Shown: one piece after another, positions 10,996 through 22,016 of the stretch
How positions within the stretch are numbered: the stretch's first letter is position 1
Layout: each line of letters begins with the position of its first letter
NCBI RefSeq assembly: GCF_963678635.1
Contig: NC_087066.1
Coordinates: 35,587,152 to 35,651,151, forward strand
Direction: 5' to 3'
Length of the DNA: 64,000 bases
Origin: Symsagittifera roscoffensis
Lineage: Eukaryota; Xenacoelomorpha; Acoela; Convolutidae
The notes under the pieces: generated by a model
Databases searched by the model: none
Seen by the model: only the letters and a program-made list of their open reading frames with translations
What the model was told of the DNA's origin: nothing
Made by a program: the position numbers and the translations under genes

Positions 10996-11223
10996 TCATG
11001 TGTCTAGCAGTCCCTTTACTGAAATTTGTCTGCCTTGCACGTCCAGAACGTGTGCGGCCAGATCGGCCTCGCAACCTATATGCACCGCATCTTGTTCGAG
11101 CATCGCGTTGTGTTCAATCCGTCTAACCTTCAGCTCCTCTTGACCAATGTATATCCGGCCAATCTGATCATTCGCATCAGTTATGTGAGCTTTCGTGTAG
11201 ATATTGATGCCATCCACATTCAT
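10996..11223 (-). pseudogene. Gypsy protease N-terminal part, active-site glycine is a stop
   Basis: A 75-codon frame ending in VKGLLDT followed by TGA (10996-10998) and then AVVSVMP. The order Asp-Thr-stop-Ala-Val matches the retropepsin DTGA active site with the glycine codon changed to TGA. The same reading frame continues through both sides, so this is one nonsense mutation and not a boundary. Confidence 0.8.
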
Positions 11224-11232
11224 TAGGATCGG

Positions 11233-11613
11233 TCAAGGGCCATGGACATCGATATAATGTCCGTCCACTTTCATCAGCCTCGGACCTCCCGTTGTGAGCA
11301 GCGCTCGCACTGCCCTGGAGTCCAGTTTGGGATCTTTCTCCTTCAGGTAGTCGGCATAGATGTCCAGGTGGACTAGTGTAATCTCGGATGGTTCACTCAA
11401 GTTATTGACCACCTGGTGCCCTGCGACTGAGATGATGGACATTATTTTGGTCCCCTCCTTCGTCATGCCGAAAGTCTTACCAGATATAACGTTCAGTTTT
11501 AGTCCCTGTTTCCTGGGTTCCTTTTTGTCTTCTACTTTTGTCGTTTTACCCAGAACATTAAAACTTTCCCGAAGATCTGTGCTCTCCAGCTCCGACCTTA
11601 CCCATTGCTCCAC
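11233..11613 (-). pseudogene. Gypsy pol N-terminal region before protease
   Basis: A 126-codon segment in the same frame as the protease, separated from it by a TGA at 11233-11235. The frame is open upstream to just past the gag stop (CQTGPSHEVEQW region), but a TAG lies only 4 bases after the start of the gag stop. Gag and pol frames therefore do not overlap. No catalytic motif is recognised. Confidence 0.6.
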
Positions 11614-14058
11614 TTCGTGGCTAGGTCCTGTTTGACATTCTGCAGCGCTGTCCTTGCCGCCAGGCCGTAATCCACCTTGAGTGGGCTAGACTACTCTGCT
11701 TCGAGGTTCGAGGCTACCACCTCGTCAGGCCATGTCTTAACCTTTTTGGTCGTGAAGGTGCTCGGTGTCGTCTCCTTTCTTCGAGATTCAGCCTCGTTCA
11801 TCAGACGTGCTCGACTGGCCTTGACACCCGAAAGCGCCTCTTCATGGCGGGGATGTTTCGCGTCTGCTACTGCATCCCAAAATTGAGTACAATCCGACTT
11901 GAAGTGTCCCTCCAAATTACAGAAGAAACACCTCGGACCATATTTCATGATGAGCCCTCTGACGTACTCTTCATGATCCTCGTCGGTCGCGTCGGCGTCC
12001 TCGAGAAAGTAGCCTATGGCCTTCATGTTCTGTTTGTATGCAGAACACGCGGAAACGTGATGGTCCATCGAACCACAATTCGCACACGACCTCCTCTTAT
12101 CCATGTCATCGCGAGGTTTGTACCAACTGGAATTCGCACCAGTGTTTGTCCCGCTATAGTTGCCATAATTGCTGTAACGGTTTTGCGCCCTCGGTTTTAT
12201 GAGTAAATACTCGCGTGAATTCATACGCAAGTCGTCGGGCGTGGGTACCTGGTCAAGCGACAGGGTGAAGTGAGTGGCCAACATCGTCTTCAACTCCTCA
12301 CTCCTTACTCCGTCCATGAACTTCGAAGCAATCGCCAAGTTTCGCTCGGATATTTTCTCATCTGGGTTGCTTCTCCTCCTAAGCAATTCAAGGTCGTCCA
12401 AAAATTTATCTATGGATTCGTCCTCTCTTTGACGCCTCTTCTCGAACTTCACCATAGCCTGGTGCCCTTGTACTCCAGAGCCGAAACGATTCAGCAGGAT
12501 ATCGAATATCTTGCGAGCGCTGTCTCTCTCATTGGCTCTTTTCGCCATAACACAACTTAATGCAGTACCCTCCAGATTGCTCGTCAGCGCGCTGCACTCT
12601 TGTTTCTTGGAGAGATTCTCTTCCTCAAAGTGTAATTTCATCACCTCTATCCAAGTATCAATGCAGCCGTCTGACTCGTCTTTATATGACTTCGGCTTTT
12701 TCAGTGTCCTTCTTGACCTCTCTCCTCTCTCGGTTGACTTCGAGAGCTTGGTGATGAATGTTTCGAGAGATCTGTTCAGAGGCTCAAACATCGAGGCATA
12801 CATCGTTGTGTCCTGTGAGACTGTAGTCAGATCTTCTTTCGTGGCTAGGTCCTTTTTGACATTCTGCAGCGCTGTCCTTGCCGCCAGGCCGTAATCCACC
12901 TTGAGTGGGCTAGACTACTCTGCTTCGAGGTTCGAGGCTACCACCTCGTCAGGCCATGTCTTAACCTTTTTGGTCGTGAAGGTGCTCGGTGTCGTCTCCT
13001 TTCTTCGAGATTCAGCCTCGTTCATCAGACGTGCTCGACTGGCCTTGAAACCCGAAAGCGCCTCTTCATGGCGGGGATGTTTCGCGTCTGCTACTGCATC
13101 CCAAAATTGAGTACAATCCGACTTGAAGTGTCCCTCCAAATTACAGAAGAAACACCTCGGACCATATTTCATGATGAGCCCTCTGACGTACTCTTCATGA
13201 TCCTCGTCGGTCGCGTCGGCGTCCTCGAGAAAGTAGCCTATGGCCTTCATGTTCTGTTTGTATGCAGAACACGCGGAAACGTGATGGTCCATCGAACCAC
13301 AATTCGCACACGACCTCCTCTTATCCATGTCATCGCGAGGTTTGTACCAACTGGAATTCGCACCAGTGTTTGTCCCGCTATAGTTGCCATAATTGCTGTA
13401 ACGGTTTTGCGCCCTCGGTTTTATGAGTAAATACTCGCGTGACTTCATACGCAAGTCGTCGGGCGTGGGTACCTGGTCAAGCGACAGGGTGAAGTGAGTG
13501 GCCAACATCGTCTTCAACTCCTCACTCCTTACTCCGTCCATGAACTTCGAAGCAATCGCCAAGTTTCGCTCGGATATTTTCTCATCTGGGTTGCTTCTCC
13601 TCCTAAGCAATTCAAGGTCGTCCAAAAATTTATCTATGGATTCGTCCTCTCTTTGACGCCTCTTCTCGAACTTCACCATAGCCTGGTGCCCTTGTACTCC
13701 AGAGCCGAAACGATTCAGCAGGATATCGAATATCTTGCGAGCGCTGTCTCTCTCATTGGCTCTTTTCGCCATAACACAACTTAATGCAGTACCCTCCAGA
13801 TTGCTCGTCAGCGCGCTGCACTCTTGTTTCTTGGAGAGATTCTCTTCCTCAAAGTGTAATTTCATCACCTCTATCCAAGTATCAATGCAGCCGTCTGACT
13901 CGTCTTTATATGACTTCGGCTTTTTCAGTGTCCTTCTTGACCTCTCTCCTCTCTCGGTTGACTTCGAGAGCTTGGTGATGAATGTTTCGAGAGATCTGTT
14001 CAGAGGCTCAAACATCGAGGCATACATCGTTGTGTCCTGTGAGACCGTAGTCAGATCT
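11614..14058. repeat. 1224-bp tandem duplication of gag
   Basis: Two head-to-tail copies, 11614-12834 and 12838-14058, offset 1224 bp and almost identical. The duplication is in frame but includes the gag stop codon. The breakpoint falls at an AGATCT word with three extra bases. The same arrangement recurs in the next unit at 21940-24384. Confidence 0.95.
11691..12899 (-). pseudogene. Second tandem gag copy
   Basis: A 402-codon gag-like frame. A capsid-like helical part (HFEEENLSKKQECSALTSNL, FEKRRQREDESIDKFL) is followed by two CX2CX4HX4C zinc knuckles, one at CANCGSMDHHVSAC and one at CFFCNLEGHFKSDC, then ends LEAE-TAG. It is a 1224-bp in-frame tandem duplication of the gag to its right, nearly identical (for example LRMN versus LRMK, SGV versus SGF). 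The first codon is GTG in the duplicated junction sequence, so it probably has no start of its own. Confidence 0.85.
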
Positions 14059-14303
14059 GGTACTGAACTGACTTGTGGCACAGTTGACAACCTTGTCTCC
14101 GGGGTGGCATCTGCCTCCGGCGGAACTGGATTCGTCCAGCCAGGCCTCGACGGGGCTGCCCTTGGCCGCTCCTTGTTTCTGGATTCGTAGTTCGTTCTCG
14201 AGCCTTGCTGGGCTCTGGCATTGCTGCCCAAACCATCTCCATCATTTGCATGGCGTGAGCGCTCCCTTAGATAACTTACGATAAAAAAAACGATCTCAGA
14301 CAA
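12915..14303 (-). CDS. gag, upstream copy, start uncertain
   Basis: A 462-codon frame with an Arg/Pro-rich N-terminus, a capsid-like helical region and two zinc knuckles (CX2CX4HX4C). It packages RNA in Gypsy elements. The frame opens with TTG at 14303, and the first in-frame ATG is about 90 codons in (TMYASMF). A different-frame ATG at 14251 could be the original start with a later shift. A GTAAGT splice-donor-like sequence (14274-14279, minus) lies inside the first codons, next to the start of the non-coding repeats. It ends in TAG at 12915-12917. Confidence 0.75.
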   Translation of the reverse strand: MSEIVFFIVSYLRERSRHANDGDGLGSNARAQQGSRTNYESRNKERPRAAPSRPGWTNPVPPEADATPETRLSTVPQVSSVPDLTTVSQDTTMYASMFEPLNRSLETFITKLSKSTERGERSRRTLKKPKSYKDESDGCIDTWIEVMKLHFEEENLSKKQECSALTSNLEGTALSCVMAKRANERDSARKIFDILLNRFGSGVQGHQAMVKFEKRRQREDESIDKFLDDLELLRRRSNPDEKISERNLAIASKFMDGVRSEELKTMLATHFTLSLDQVPTPDDLRMKSREYLLIKPRAQNRYSNYGNYSGTNTGANSSWYKPRDDMDKRRSCANCGSMDHHVSACSAYKQNMKAIGYFLEDADATDEDHEEYVRGLIMKYGPRCFFCNLEGHFKSDCTQFWDAVADAKHPRHEEALSGFKASRARLMNEAESRRKETTPSTFTTKKVKTWPDEVVASNLEAE

Positions 14304-16024
14304 AATTAGCTGCGTTTAACAATTGAACACTCAATAATAATGATAAGCTACCCCTAATAACCGGCATCCCTGGTTAGAAGATTGTAGACTCACAAAAACA
14401 TAGGTTTAACTACTGATGGCTATCTAGTTAAATCTCAAATACTTAAGTTCAGAATTTCGGCGGCGCTAGCAGTGAGATTCTTCTAAGTAACCTCTTAAAA
14501 ACTTTGTGCGCACTTACCATGTAATGAGCTGTTTAGTGTTTAAGTTAGAATGCGCTTCTTGATGTGCATAAATAAGTAACTGTGTAATGCGTTGGCGTAA
14601 CTTGAACATGAACCTAGCTACAGTTTTGAGTGACCCGAGGGCTCAAACTTTGTAACAAACTCAGTCGATGCCAGAATAATCACACAAGGTACTCGTTTGG
14701 AGTCCGATGAAAGTGTTAATTTTTGAAGTTGTAAAGTCTGTGCATAAATCTGCCACTCAAGGAGGCAATTGAAACACCGCCTAGATTGTTAAGTGAGCAA
14801 AAAAACCGCCGTCAATTGCGAGAAAGACTAAGAAAAAACTACGAATTAGGGCCGTCAATCAGAACCATTTTGAGTGCAAAGCAATCTGAAAGATTTCGAT
14901 TTTCAAACAAAAGATTAGCCGTGCGTATCTCTGGCGGTAACTTTAGTAAGTTTTTGGCCCAAGGAGTATAAACATGCTTCCAATTGAACTTCATAACTAG
15001 TCATGTAGCATATTTCTTCCATGCTGTAGTTGATTGAGCTGGCCGCTACAAAAAAAATTCTCTTTGTTTCTGAAATATTAAAATCAGCAAAAGCTCTTAA
15101 AACCACCGAGAAAACTTACGATAAAAAAGACAATCTCAGACAAATTTAGTTGCCGATAACTATTGCACACGATGTATTTAAATTGCAGATAACTGAGTTC
15201 AGTATTCCGGCGGCCCTAAAACTGAGAGTCTTCTAACTAACCTCTTAAATAATTTGTGCACACTTACCAAGGAACGAGCTGGTTAGTGTTTAAGTTGGAA
15301 TGTGCACGCAAGGTACTTATCTGGAGTCCGATGAAAATGTTTGTTTTTTGGGGTTTTCAAGTCTGCGCATAAATCAGTCACTGAAACAGGCAATTGAAAC
15401 CACGCCTAGAATTTTAATTGAGCAAAAAAAAACGCCGTCAGTTGCGAGAAAGACTAAGAAAAAACTACGAATTGGGGCCGTCAATCAAAACCATTTGAGT
15501 GCAATGAAACCTGTATATTTTCAATTTTTTAACAAAGGGTCAGCCATGTGCGTAACTTTGGCGGTAGTTTTAGGAAGTTTTTAGCCCAAGGTATAAAAAT
15601 GCACTTAAATAAGGTTCATGATTTGGGTATACACACATTTAATTGTAGAAAATTAAATGTGCCCAGAAAGCTAAAATAGAAAGAAAGTGTGAGGAATGCC
15701 GCAACTGGTATCATATTAAATGCGGAGTTGTATCAGAATTGGTTTACAGATGCTGAAACCGTCTGATTCTGAAAACTATGAGTTGCCAGATACGAAAATG
15801 AGACAAAAGCTAAAGGTTTCCGCTAGGTTAGTGAAGTATTAACGATGGTCAAAGATGACCCTAAGAAACTGATTCAAGCCGCCAATTGAAATCATCATCA
15901 CTAGCCTCCAAGAGAATTTTTTCGTGTTGCTTAGTTGTTCCATGCTGTCATGGATTGAGCTGGCTGCTACAAAGGAAACAGTTTTGTTCTTACATGGTCA
16001 AACCAGCAAAAAGATCATTAAACG
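14264..16024. repeat. Non-coding tandem repeat block, first 1.76-kb unit
   Basis: Contains two related but diverged subrepeats (starting near 14264 and 15109), each opening with an ACTTACGATAAAAAA...CAATCTCAGACAAA word. Other shared landmarks are a TTCGGCGGCGCTAGC/TTCCGGCGGCCCTA word, GCGAGAAAGACTAAGAAAAAACTACGAATT, and a terminal TATAAA-like word. It may be the leader or LTR-derived region upstream of gag. Short ORFs inside are interrupted by indels between subrepeats and look non-coding. Confidence 0.85.
15649..15756 (+). pseudogene. PHD-finger-like fragment
   Basis: A 35-codon frame between a TAG and a TGA on the plus strand encodes C...KCEECRNWYHIKC...YRC. The CX2C...WYHX2C spacing is that of a PHD-type zinc finger, which reads histone tails in host proteins and is also found in some retroelement ORFs. 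It is a remnant without a start and sits inside the repeat block. The same fragment recurs at 25975-26082. Confidence 0.45.
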
Positions 16025-17452
16025 ACTGCAGATAACTTACGATAAAAAACAATCTCAGACAAAATTAGCTCCGTTTAACAATTGAACACTCAATAACAAT
16101 GATAGGCTACCCCTAATAACCGGCATCCCTGGTTAGAAGATTAGAGACTCACAAAAACATAGGTTTAACTATTGATGGCTATCTAGTTAAATCTCAAATA
16201 CTTAAGTTCAGAATTTCGGCGGCGCTAGCAGTGAGATTCTTCTAAGTAACCTCTTAAAAACTTTGTGCGCACTTACCATGTAATGAGCTGTTTAGTGTTG
16301 AAGTTAGAATGCGCTTCTTGATGTGCATAAATAAGTAACTGTGTAATGCGTTGACGTAACTTGAACATGAACCTAGCTACAGTTTTGAGTGACCCGAGGG
16401 CTCAAGTTTTGTAACAAACTCAGTCGATGCCAGAATAATCTCACAAGGTACTCGTTTGGAGTCCGATGAAAATGTTAATTTTTGAAGTTTTAAAGTCTGT
16501 GCATAAATCTGCCACTCAAGGAGGCAATTGAAACACCGCCTAGATTGTTAAGTGAGCAAAAAAACCGCCGTCAATTGCGAGAAAGACTAAGAAAAAACTA
16601 CGAATTAGGGCCGTCAATCAGAACCATTTTGAGTGCAAAGCAATCTGAAAGATTTCGATTTTCAAACAAAAGATTAGCCGTGCGTATCTCTGGCGGTAAC
16701 TTTAGTAAGTTTTTGGCCCAAGGAGTATAAACATGCTTCCAATTGAACTTCATAACTAGTCATGTAGCATATTTCTTCCATGCTGTAGTTGATTGAGCTG
16801 GCCGCTACAAAAAAAATTCTCTTTGTTTCTGAAATATTAAAATCAGCAAAAGCTCATAAAACCACCGAGAAAACTTACGATAAAAAACACAATCTCAGAC
16901 AAATTTAGTTGCCGATAACTATTGCACACGATGTATTTAAATTGCAGATAACTGAGTTCAGTATGCCGGCGGCCCTAAAACTGAGAGTCTTCTAACTAAC
17001 CTCTTAAATAATTTGTGCACACTTACCAAGGAACGAGCTGGTTAGTGTTTAAGTTGGAATGTGCACGCAAGGTACTTATCTGGAGTCCGATGAAAATGTT
17101 TGTTTTTTGGGGTTTTCAAGTCTGCGCATAAATCAGTCACTGAAACAGGCAATTGAAACCACGCCTAGAATGTTAATTGAGCAAGAAAAAACGCCGTCAG
17201 TTGCGAGAAAGACTAAGAAAAAACTACGAATTGGGGCCGTCAATCAAAACCATTTGAGTGCAATGAAACCTGTATATTTTCAATTTTTTAACAAAGAGTC
17301 AGCCATGTGCGTAACTTTGGCGGTAGTTTTAGGAAGTTTTTAGCCCAAGGTATAAAAATGCACTTAAATAAGGTTCATGATTTGGGTATACACACATTTA
17401 ATTGTAGAAAATTAAATGTGCCCAGAAAGCTAAAATAGAAAGCTAAAATAGA
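16025..17452. repeat. Non-coding tandem repeat block, second unit, truncated
   Basis: Copy of 14264 onward at an offset of about 1759 bp. Its last subrepeat is truncated at the point where the integrase of the next 10.3-kb unit begins. Confidence 0.85.
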
Positions 17453-18362
17453 TTTTCAATCCCGGCCAATCGAATCGTTTCTGTATCCTGTTATACACTT
17501 TGTCCACGCCTTGATGACCCATCTGATCATGTGAGCGAAAGAGCAATTCGGTCTGGTACAACTGTGGTAACACTATTGAATTGTATTTATAGAGGACCTT
17601 GTCCTCCTCTTTTTGCTTGCAGGCAACGATTCCGTCCTTATTCAGGTACAACAAGTCGTTTCGCTTCAGGTAGAATTGCTTCAAGATCTTGTAGCTGTCT
17701 TCTTCCAAGTCTCCCTTGTCAGGTGCTCCATTCTCGATCCATCTCTTCAGACTACTCGTCATTCTATCATTTTGATGAGCCCTTAGGAGATCCGACAGCC
17801 TGTATCTGGCTTTCAAATACGTCTTTACCACGTTCATTTGCCCACTCATTATCTCCGGAGCATGAGCATCGTCCATCAACTTGACACACCATATCTTTTT
17901 CAAAGGCGTCGCTTCCTGCACAGATGGTTCCAGATTGGTACGGACGACCGTACCATGTGGCAGCAATCTGGTTGGGCGTTTCGAAACTGCTATCAGCTCG
18001 AGCTCGTCTGCGGCATTATCCACCACAGTGCCCTCTTCATCTGAGGTGTATCTGTCCCTGTCTGGATCCTGATGTGTTTCTCGGTCCAGCCCACGCTGCT
18101 TCCAGTCTACCAATAAGGAGTGGATTGCGATCTCTGACATATCGGAATTGGAAGTTGTTTCAGATGTGTTGTCCCAGGACTGGGGCCTCGAGTCAACACT
18201 TGAGTCGACTGATTTCCCAACATCATATTCCAAGTTGTCTGAGATGTTTCTCGACTCCCCGGACAAAAATCTGTCCATCGGTCGCTTCAGACCCGACTCC
18301 CCGGACAAAATTCTGCCCCTAGGTGGTCTCGTCAACCTCTCCCCGGACAAGTCGTCCTGCAC
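17430..18362 (-). pseudogene. Copy B truncated integrase segment
   Basis: Matches 7127-8036: SGES linker and the integrase zinc-binding His residues up to RFDWPGLK. The frame then runs into repeat DNA at the 10.3-kb junction and stops after seven junk residues, losing the Cys pair and the whole catalytic core. Confidence 0.9.
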
Positions 18363-20344
18363 GGGCTCAAAGGTGTCGACTCCTCAGACGAGTCGTCCTT
18401 GACTGGCTCGAAGGTATCAGACTCCCCGGACATTGTCTCGTCCACGGACGAACAATCTGGGCTCGGCTCGTATTCTTCTTTTGCATCCGTGAAATGCACT
18501 CTCCTCGTGAAGCTAGATTTCGACCTGATTCTGACTTCCTCAGTAGTTTGGTTCTGATTCAGTGTTCCATATTCAGTGAACGAAGTTCTCAACAAGACCT
18601 CCTTCGGCATCGAGCTCACCAGCTGGTTGACAATTGACCTGCAATCCCGTTCAACGCCTCGGCTGCGAATGGACACTGGCCTCTTCTCTGTTCTCTCGGT
18701 GACAGTCAACCGCTTCATGGTCTCCATCCATTCACGATCATGCCTATCCACTTCCCTGTCCATCAAGTCACGGAGCTTTCCCATGACGTCCGGCGCCACG
18801 TTCACCGTCCTGTTCAATAGAGCCATGCTGTTTATACCTAATCTGGTAAGTTCTTGCTGCACCAAGTTGGATCGAACTAGCAGATCCAACGGAACGGGCT
18901 CGCCTCTGGCTAAAAGCTTTATCTCCGCGGCCGTCTCCACTGGAAGGTCAGGGTGTCCGGGTATTGGATGCCCTGACTTGTCTAACCACCTAGTAAGTGG
19001 CAGTTCGTCGTAGGTTTCTTTGTCCAGAAAGGAAAACCCGTCTTTGATCTCTGATTGGTTAGCCTGCTTATCCTCGAGGCGCTCATAAAATTCTGTCTTT
19101 TTACTGAGGCTTTCTGCGTTCTGATGCTTGTCACGGGTACGGTGCTCTATGATCATGTGGTATCCATCCAGGCGCACGATCCAACGACCAATATAACTTT
19201 GGTCCATCGAATAGGTTTTCAGCCAGGCAAGGGCACGATTATCCACACGTAACTTGAAGGGAGCACTCCGAAAGTAGGCCCTGTATTTTTCCACGAAAGT
19301 GATCACCGCAAACATCTCCGCTTTTGGTGCGCCGTACTTCATTTCAGTATCACTCAGGACTTTACTCCCGTAGGCTATCGGACGAAGAACCGTTCTCCCG
19401 TTCCACTCCTGCTCCTGGTGAAGTATGCCCGATATCGCAACCACTGATGCATCCGTGTCCAGCACGAACATCCCCTTCTCTGTCGGCATGCCGAGGACCG
19501 GTGCCTCGCAAAGTTCACGTTTGATGTTTTCAAATGAAACTTGCGCCTCATCAGTCCAGGTGAACTTTTTGCACTTGTTTCTCATCAACCTCTGCATGGG
19601 GTATATTTTGTCAGCATACCCCTTGATGAACTCTCGATAATAATTAGCGAATCCCAAAAAACTCATCAGCTGTGTATCTGTCTTAGGTGCCTTCCAGGTC
19701 AGCACCGCTTCAACCGCTTCGGGATCTGGTCTCACTCCATGTTTGTCAACCAGGCGGCCCAGATATTTATGGAATCCCTGAGGATTTCACACTTAGAGGG
19801 TTTACACTTCAGACCCGCCTGCTTCATGCAAGAAAACACCTCCTCCAACCTCTCTATGTGGTCCTCTAAGGTTGGTGTTGCAATCACGACATCATCGACA
19901 TAACACATGATGAGATTCCCGTATTTCTTAGTGACGCTCGTGAGTGCCTGGGCCATCAGTCGCTGGAATGTGGCCGTCGCGTTGCACAATCCGAATGGCA
20001 TCCTCTTCCACTGGAACAATCCCAGCTCACACGCGAAGCCTGTTTTCTCTCGATCTTGCTTTCTGAGTGGCACTTGTCAGAACGCAGAGCCCAAATCCAA
20101 CGTCGTGAAGAACTTCGCGTCTCCCAGCTTGGATTGGTTTCTCATCGATGCGGGGAATCGGGTATGCGTCCTTTATAGTCACTGCGTTCAGATAACGGAA
20201 ATCACAACAAAATCTGAGTTGTCCCCCTTTCTTTTTCGCCATGACCACGCCACAAGCCCATGGGGACTTCGACGGCTCGATCATGTCGTACTCCATTAAC
20301 ATCTCGATCTCCTTCCTACACGCTTCTGACTTGTTTGGAGTCAT
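18332..20344 (-). pseudogene. Copy B RT-RNase H, same lesions
   Basis: Three frames (18332-19735, 19732-20073, 20027-20344) equivalent to 8006-10018. They have the same YVDD, RNase H acidic residues, TGA at 20077-20079 and frame breaks. Confidence 0.9.
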
Positions 20345-20412
20345 TCTTCTCGCCCCTTCCCTATGAGGTACCGAGCCCTCTTCTATCTCAATCTCGTGTT
20401 CTACAAAATTAC

Positions 20413-21939
20413 TTATGCTTCGAAAAAACGTCTGCGTTCCGATTTAGCACCGCTCTGAGCGAATCTCGTTCTTTGTCCCTTCAGATGTTCTATCTCAGGT
20501 AGGACAGGTTTATTCGCTGCTAACTCTGCTTCCGTCGGCCTCTCAGGAAAGTTGGAACAACTAGACAGCCCATCATCTGTCTCCGACTTCATTGAAAACA
20601 ATTTCCTAGAAGATTTCAATTCATTCACTCTCCTCATTATACATTCTTGGTTCGCATGCAATGGACATTTAGTTACATCAAACTTTTTCAAGTTCTCCAC
20701 ACTCTGAAAGTCTGTGTTCAGAGGCAAAGCGTAGCCAAGTTTCTTTCCCCTCTGTATTGTCACTGTTGTTGCTTCTGTGTTCAATAACACACTCACACAT
20801 AGTCCGCTCTGAGTGAGTGAGAAGCTTCTTCCTAAAATAACCGAGCTTTTACTGTTTGGATTTGGTACCAGACACACCTGTCTGTCATTGCTGAGTTCAT
20901 TCAAGTTCCTCATCCTAAACGTCGCTACTACGGCTTGGTTTGGTTTTAATCTAACTTTTCGATCCAGAAAAATCGGCACCTTGGCCTGGTTAATTAAGAT
21001 CTTATTAAGGGGTCTCTTTTCATACTTTCTCTCAGGATCCTTGATCCTAATCAACCCGTCATTGAGATCGATCGTGACGTCAAAATTGCGAACGAAATCC
21101 CTTCCTAAGATGAACTGATCGGATTCGTCCAAATTCTCCACTACTAGGAAGCTCATCCAAAGATGTCTTCCTCCGAGCTGCAGTGAAATGATCGGGGCTC
21201 GTCCACTCACATAGATCGCTCCCTGATTGGCCGCTGTCAACCTGATGTTTGTCGGTATGAGATCCGACCTCTCGAAACCCATGTCGGTCCAAGTTTTGAC
21301 TGGCATGACACTAACCACTGCTCATGTGTCTAGCAGTCCCTTTACTGAAATTTGTCTGCCTTGCACGTCCAGAACGTGTGCGGCCAGATCGGCCTCGCAA
21401 CCTATATGCACCGCATCTTGTTCGAGCATCGCGTTGTGTTCAATCCGTCTAACCTTCAGCTCCTCTTGACCAATGTATATCCGGCCAATCTGATCATTCG
21501 CATCAGTTATGTGAGCTTTCGTGTAGATATTGATGCCATCCACATTCATTAGGATCGGTCAAGGGCCATGGACATCGATATAATGTCCGTCCACTTTCAT
21601 CAGCCTCGGACCTCCCGTTGTGAGCAGCGCTCGCACTGCCCTGGAGTCCAGTTTGGGATCTTTCTCCTTCAGGTAGTCGGCATAGATGTCCAGGTGGACT
21701 AGTGTAATCTCGGATGGTTCACTCAAGTTATTGACCACCTGGTGCCCTGCGACTGAGATGATGGACATTATTTTGGTCCCCTCCTTCGTCATGCCGAAAG
21801 TCTTACCAGATATAACGTTCAGTTTTAGTCCCTGTTTCCTGGGTTCCTTTTTGTCTTCTACTTTTGTCGTTTTACCCAGAACATTAAAACTTTCCCGAAG
21901 ATCTGTGCTCTCCAGCTCCGACCTTACCCATTGCTCCAC
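20413..21939 (-). pseudogene. Copy B protease region, same lesions
   Basis: Equivalent to 10087-11613. The protease DT-stop-A lesion recurs as TGA at 21322-21324, and the upstream TGA recurs at 21559-21561. Confidence 0.9.
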
Positions 21940-22016
21940 TTCGTGGCTAGGTCCTGTTTGACATTCTGCAGCGCTGTCCTTGCCGCCAGGCCGTAATCCA
22001 CCTTGAGTGGGCTAGA

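Larger units (their letters stand above)
7127..17452. repeat. 10,326-bp tandem unit, copy A
   Basis: Sequence from mid-integrase through gag and the non-coding repeat block recurs with a constant offset of 10,326 bp. Identity with copy B starts at 7127 (TTTTCAATCCC) and runs to the unit end. Only scattered differences are seen (for example near 7950, 9482, 15095 and 16072). Confidence 0.95.

Noticed and set aside
9751-11235. Recoding of TGA as an amino acid in the Gypsy pol
   Set aside because: The three TGAs sit at positions expecting different residues (a glycine, an aromatic residue and an unknown one), and frameshifts and a TAA are also present. Simple decay explains them better.
14786-17343. 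Short frames repeated in the non-coding block (for example 14786-14971, 15300-15584, 16545-16730, 17059-17343)
   Set aside because: They open with TTG or GTG, and the related subrepeats differ by indels that break the frame. They repeat only because the DNA repeats.
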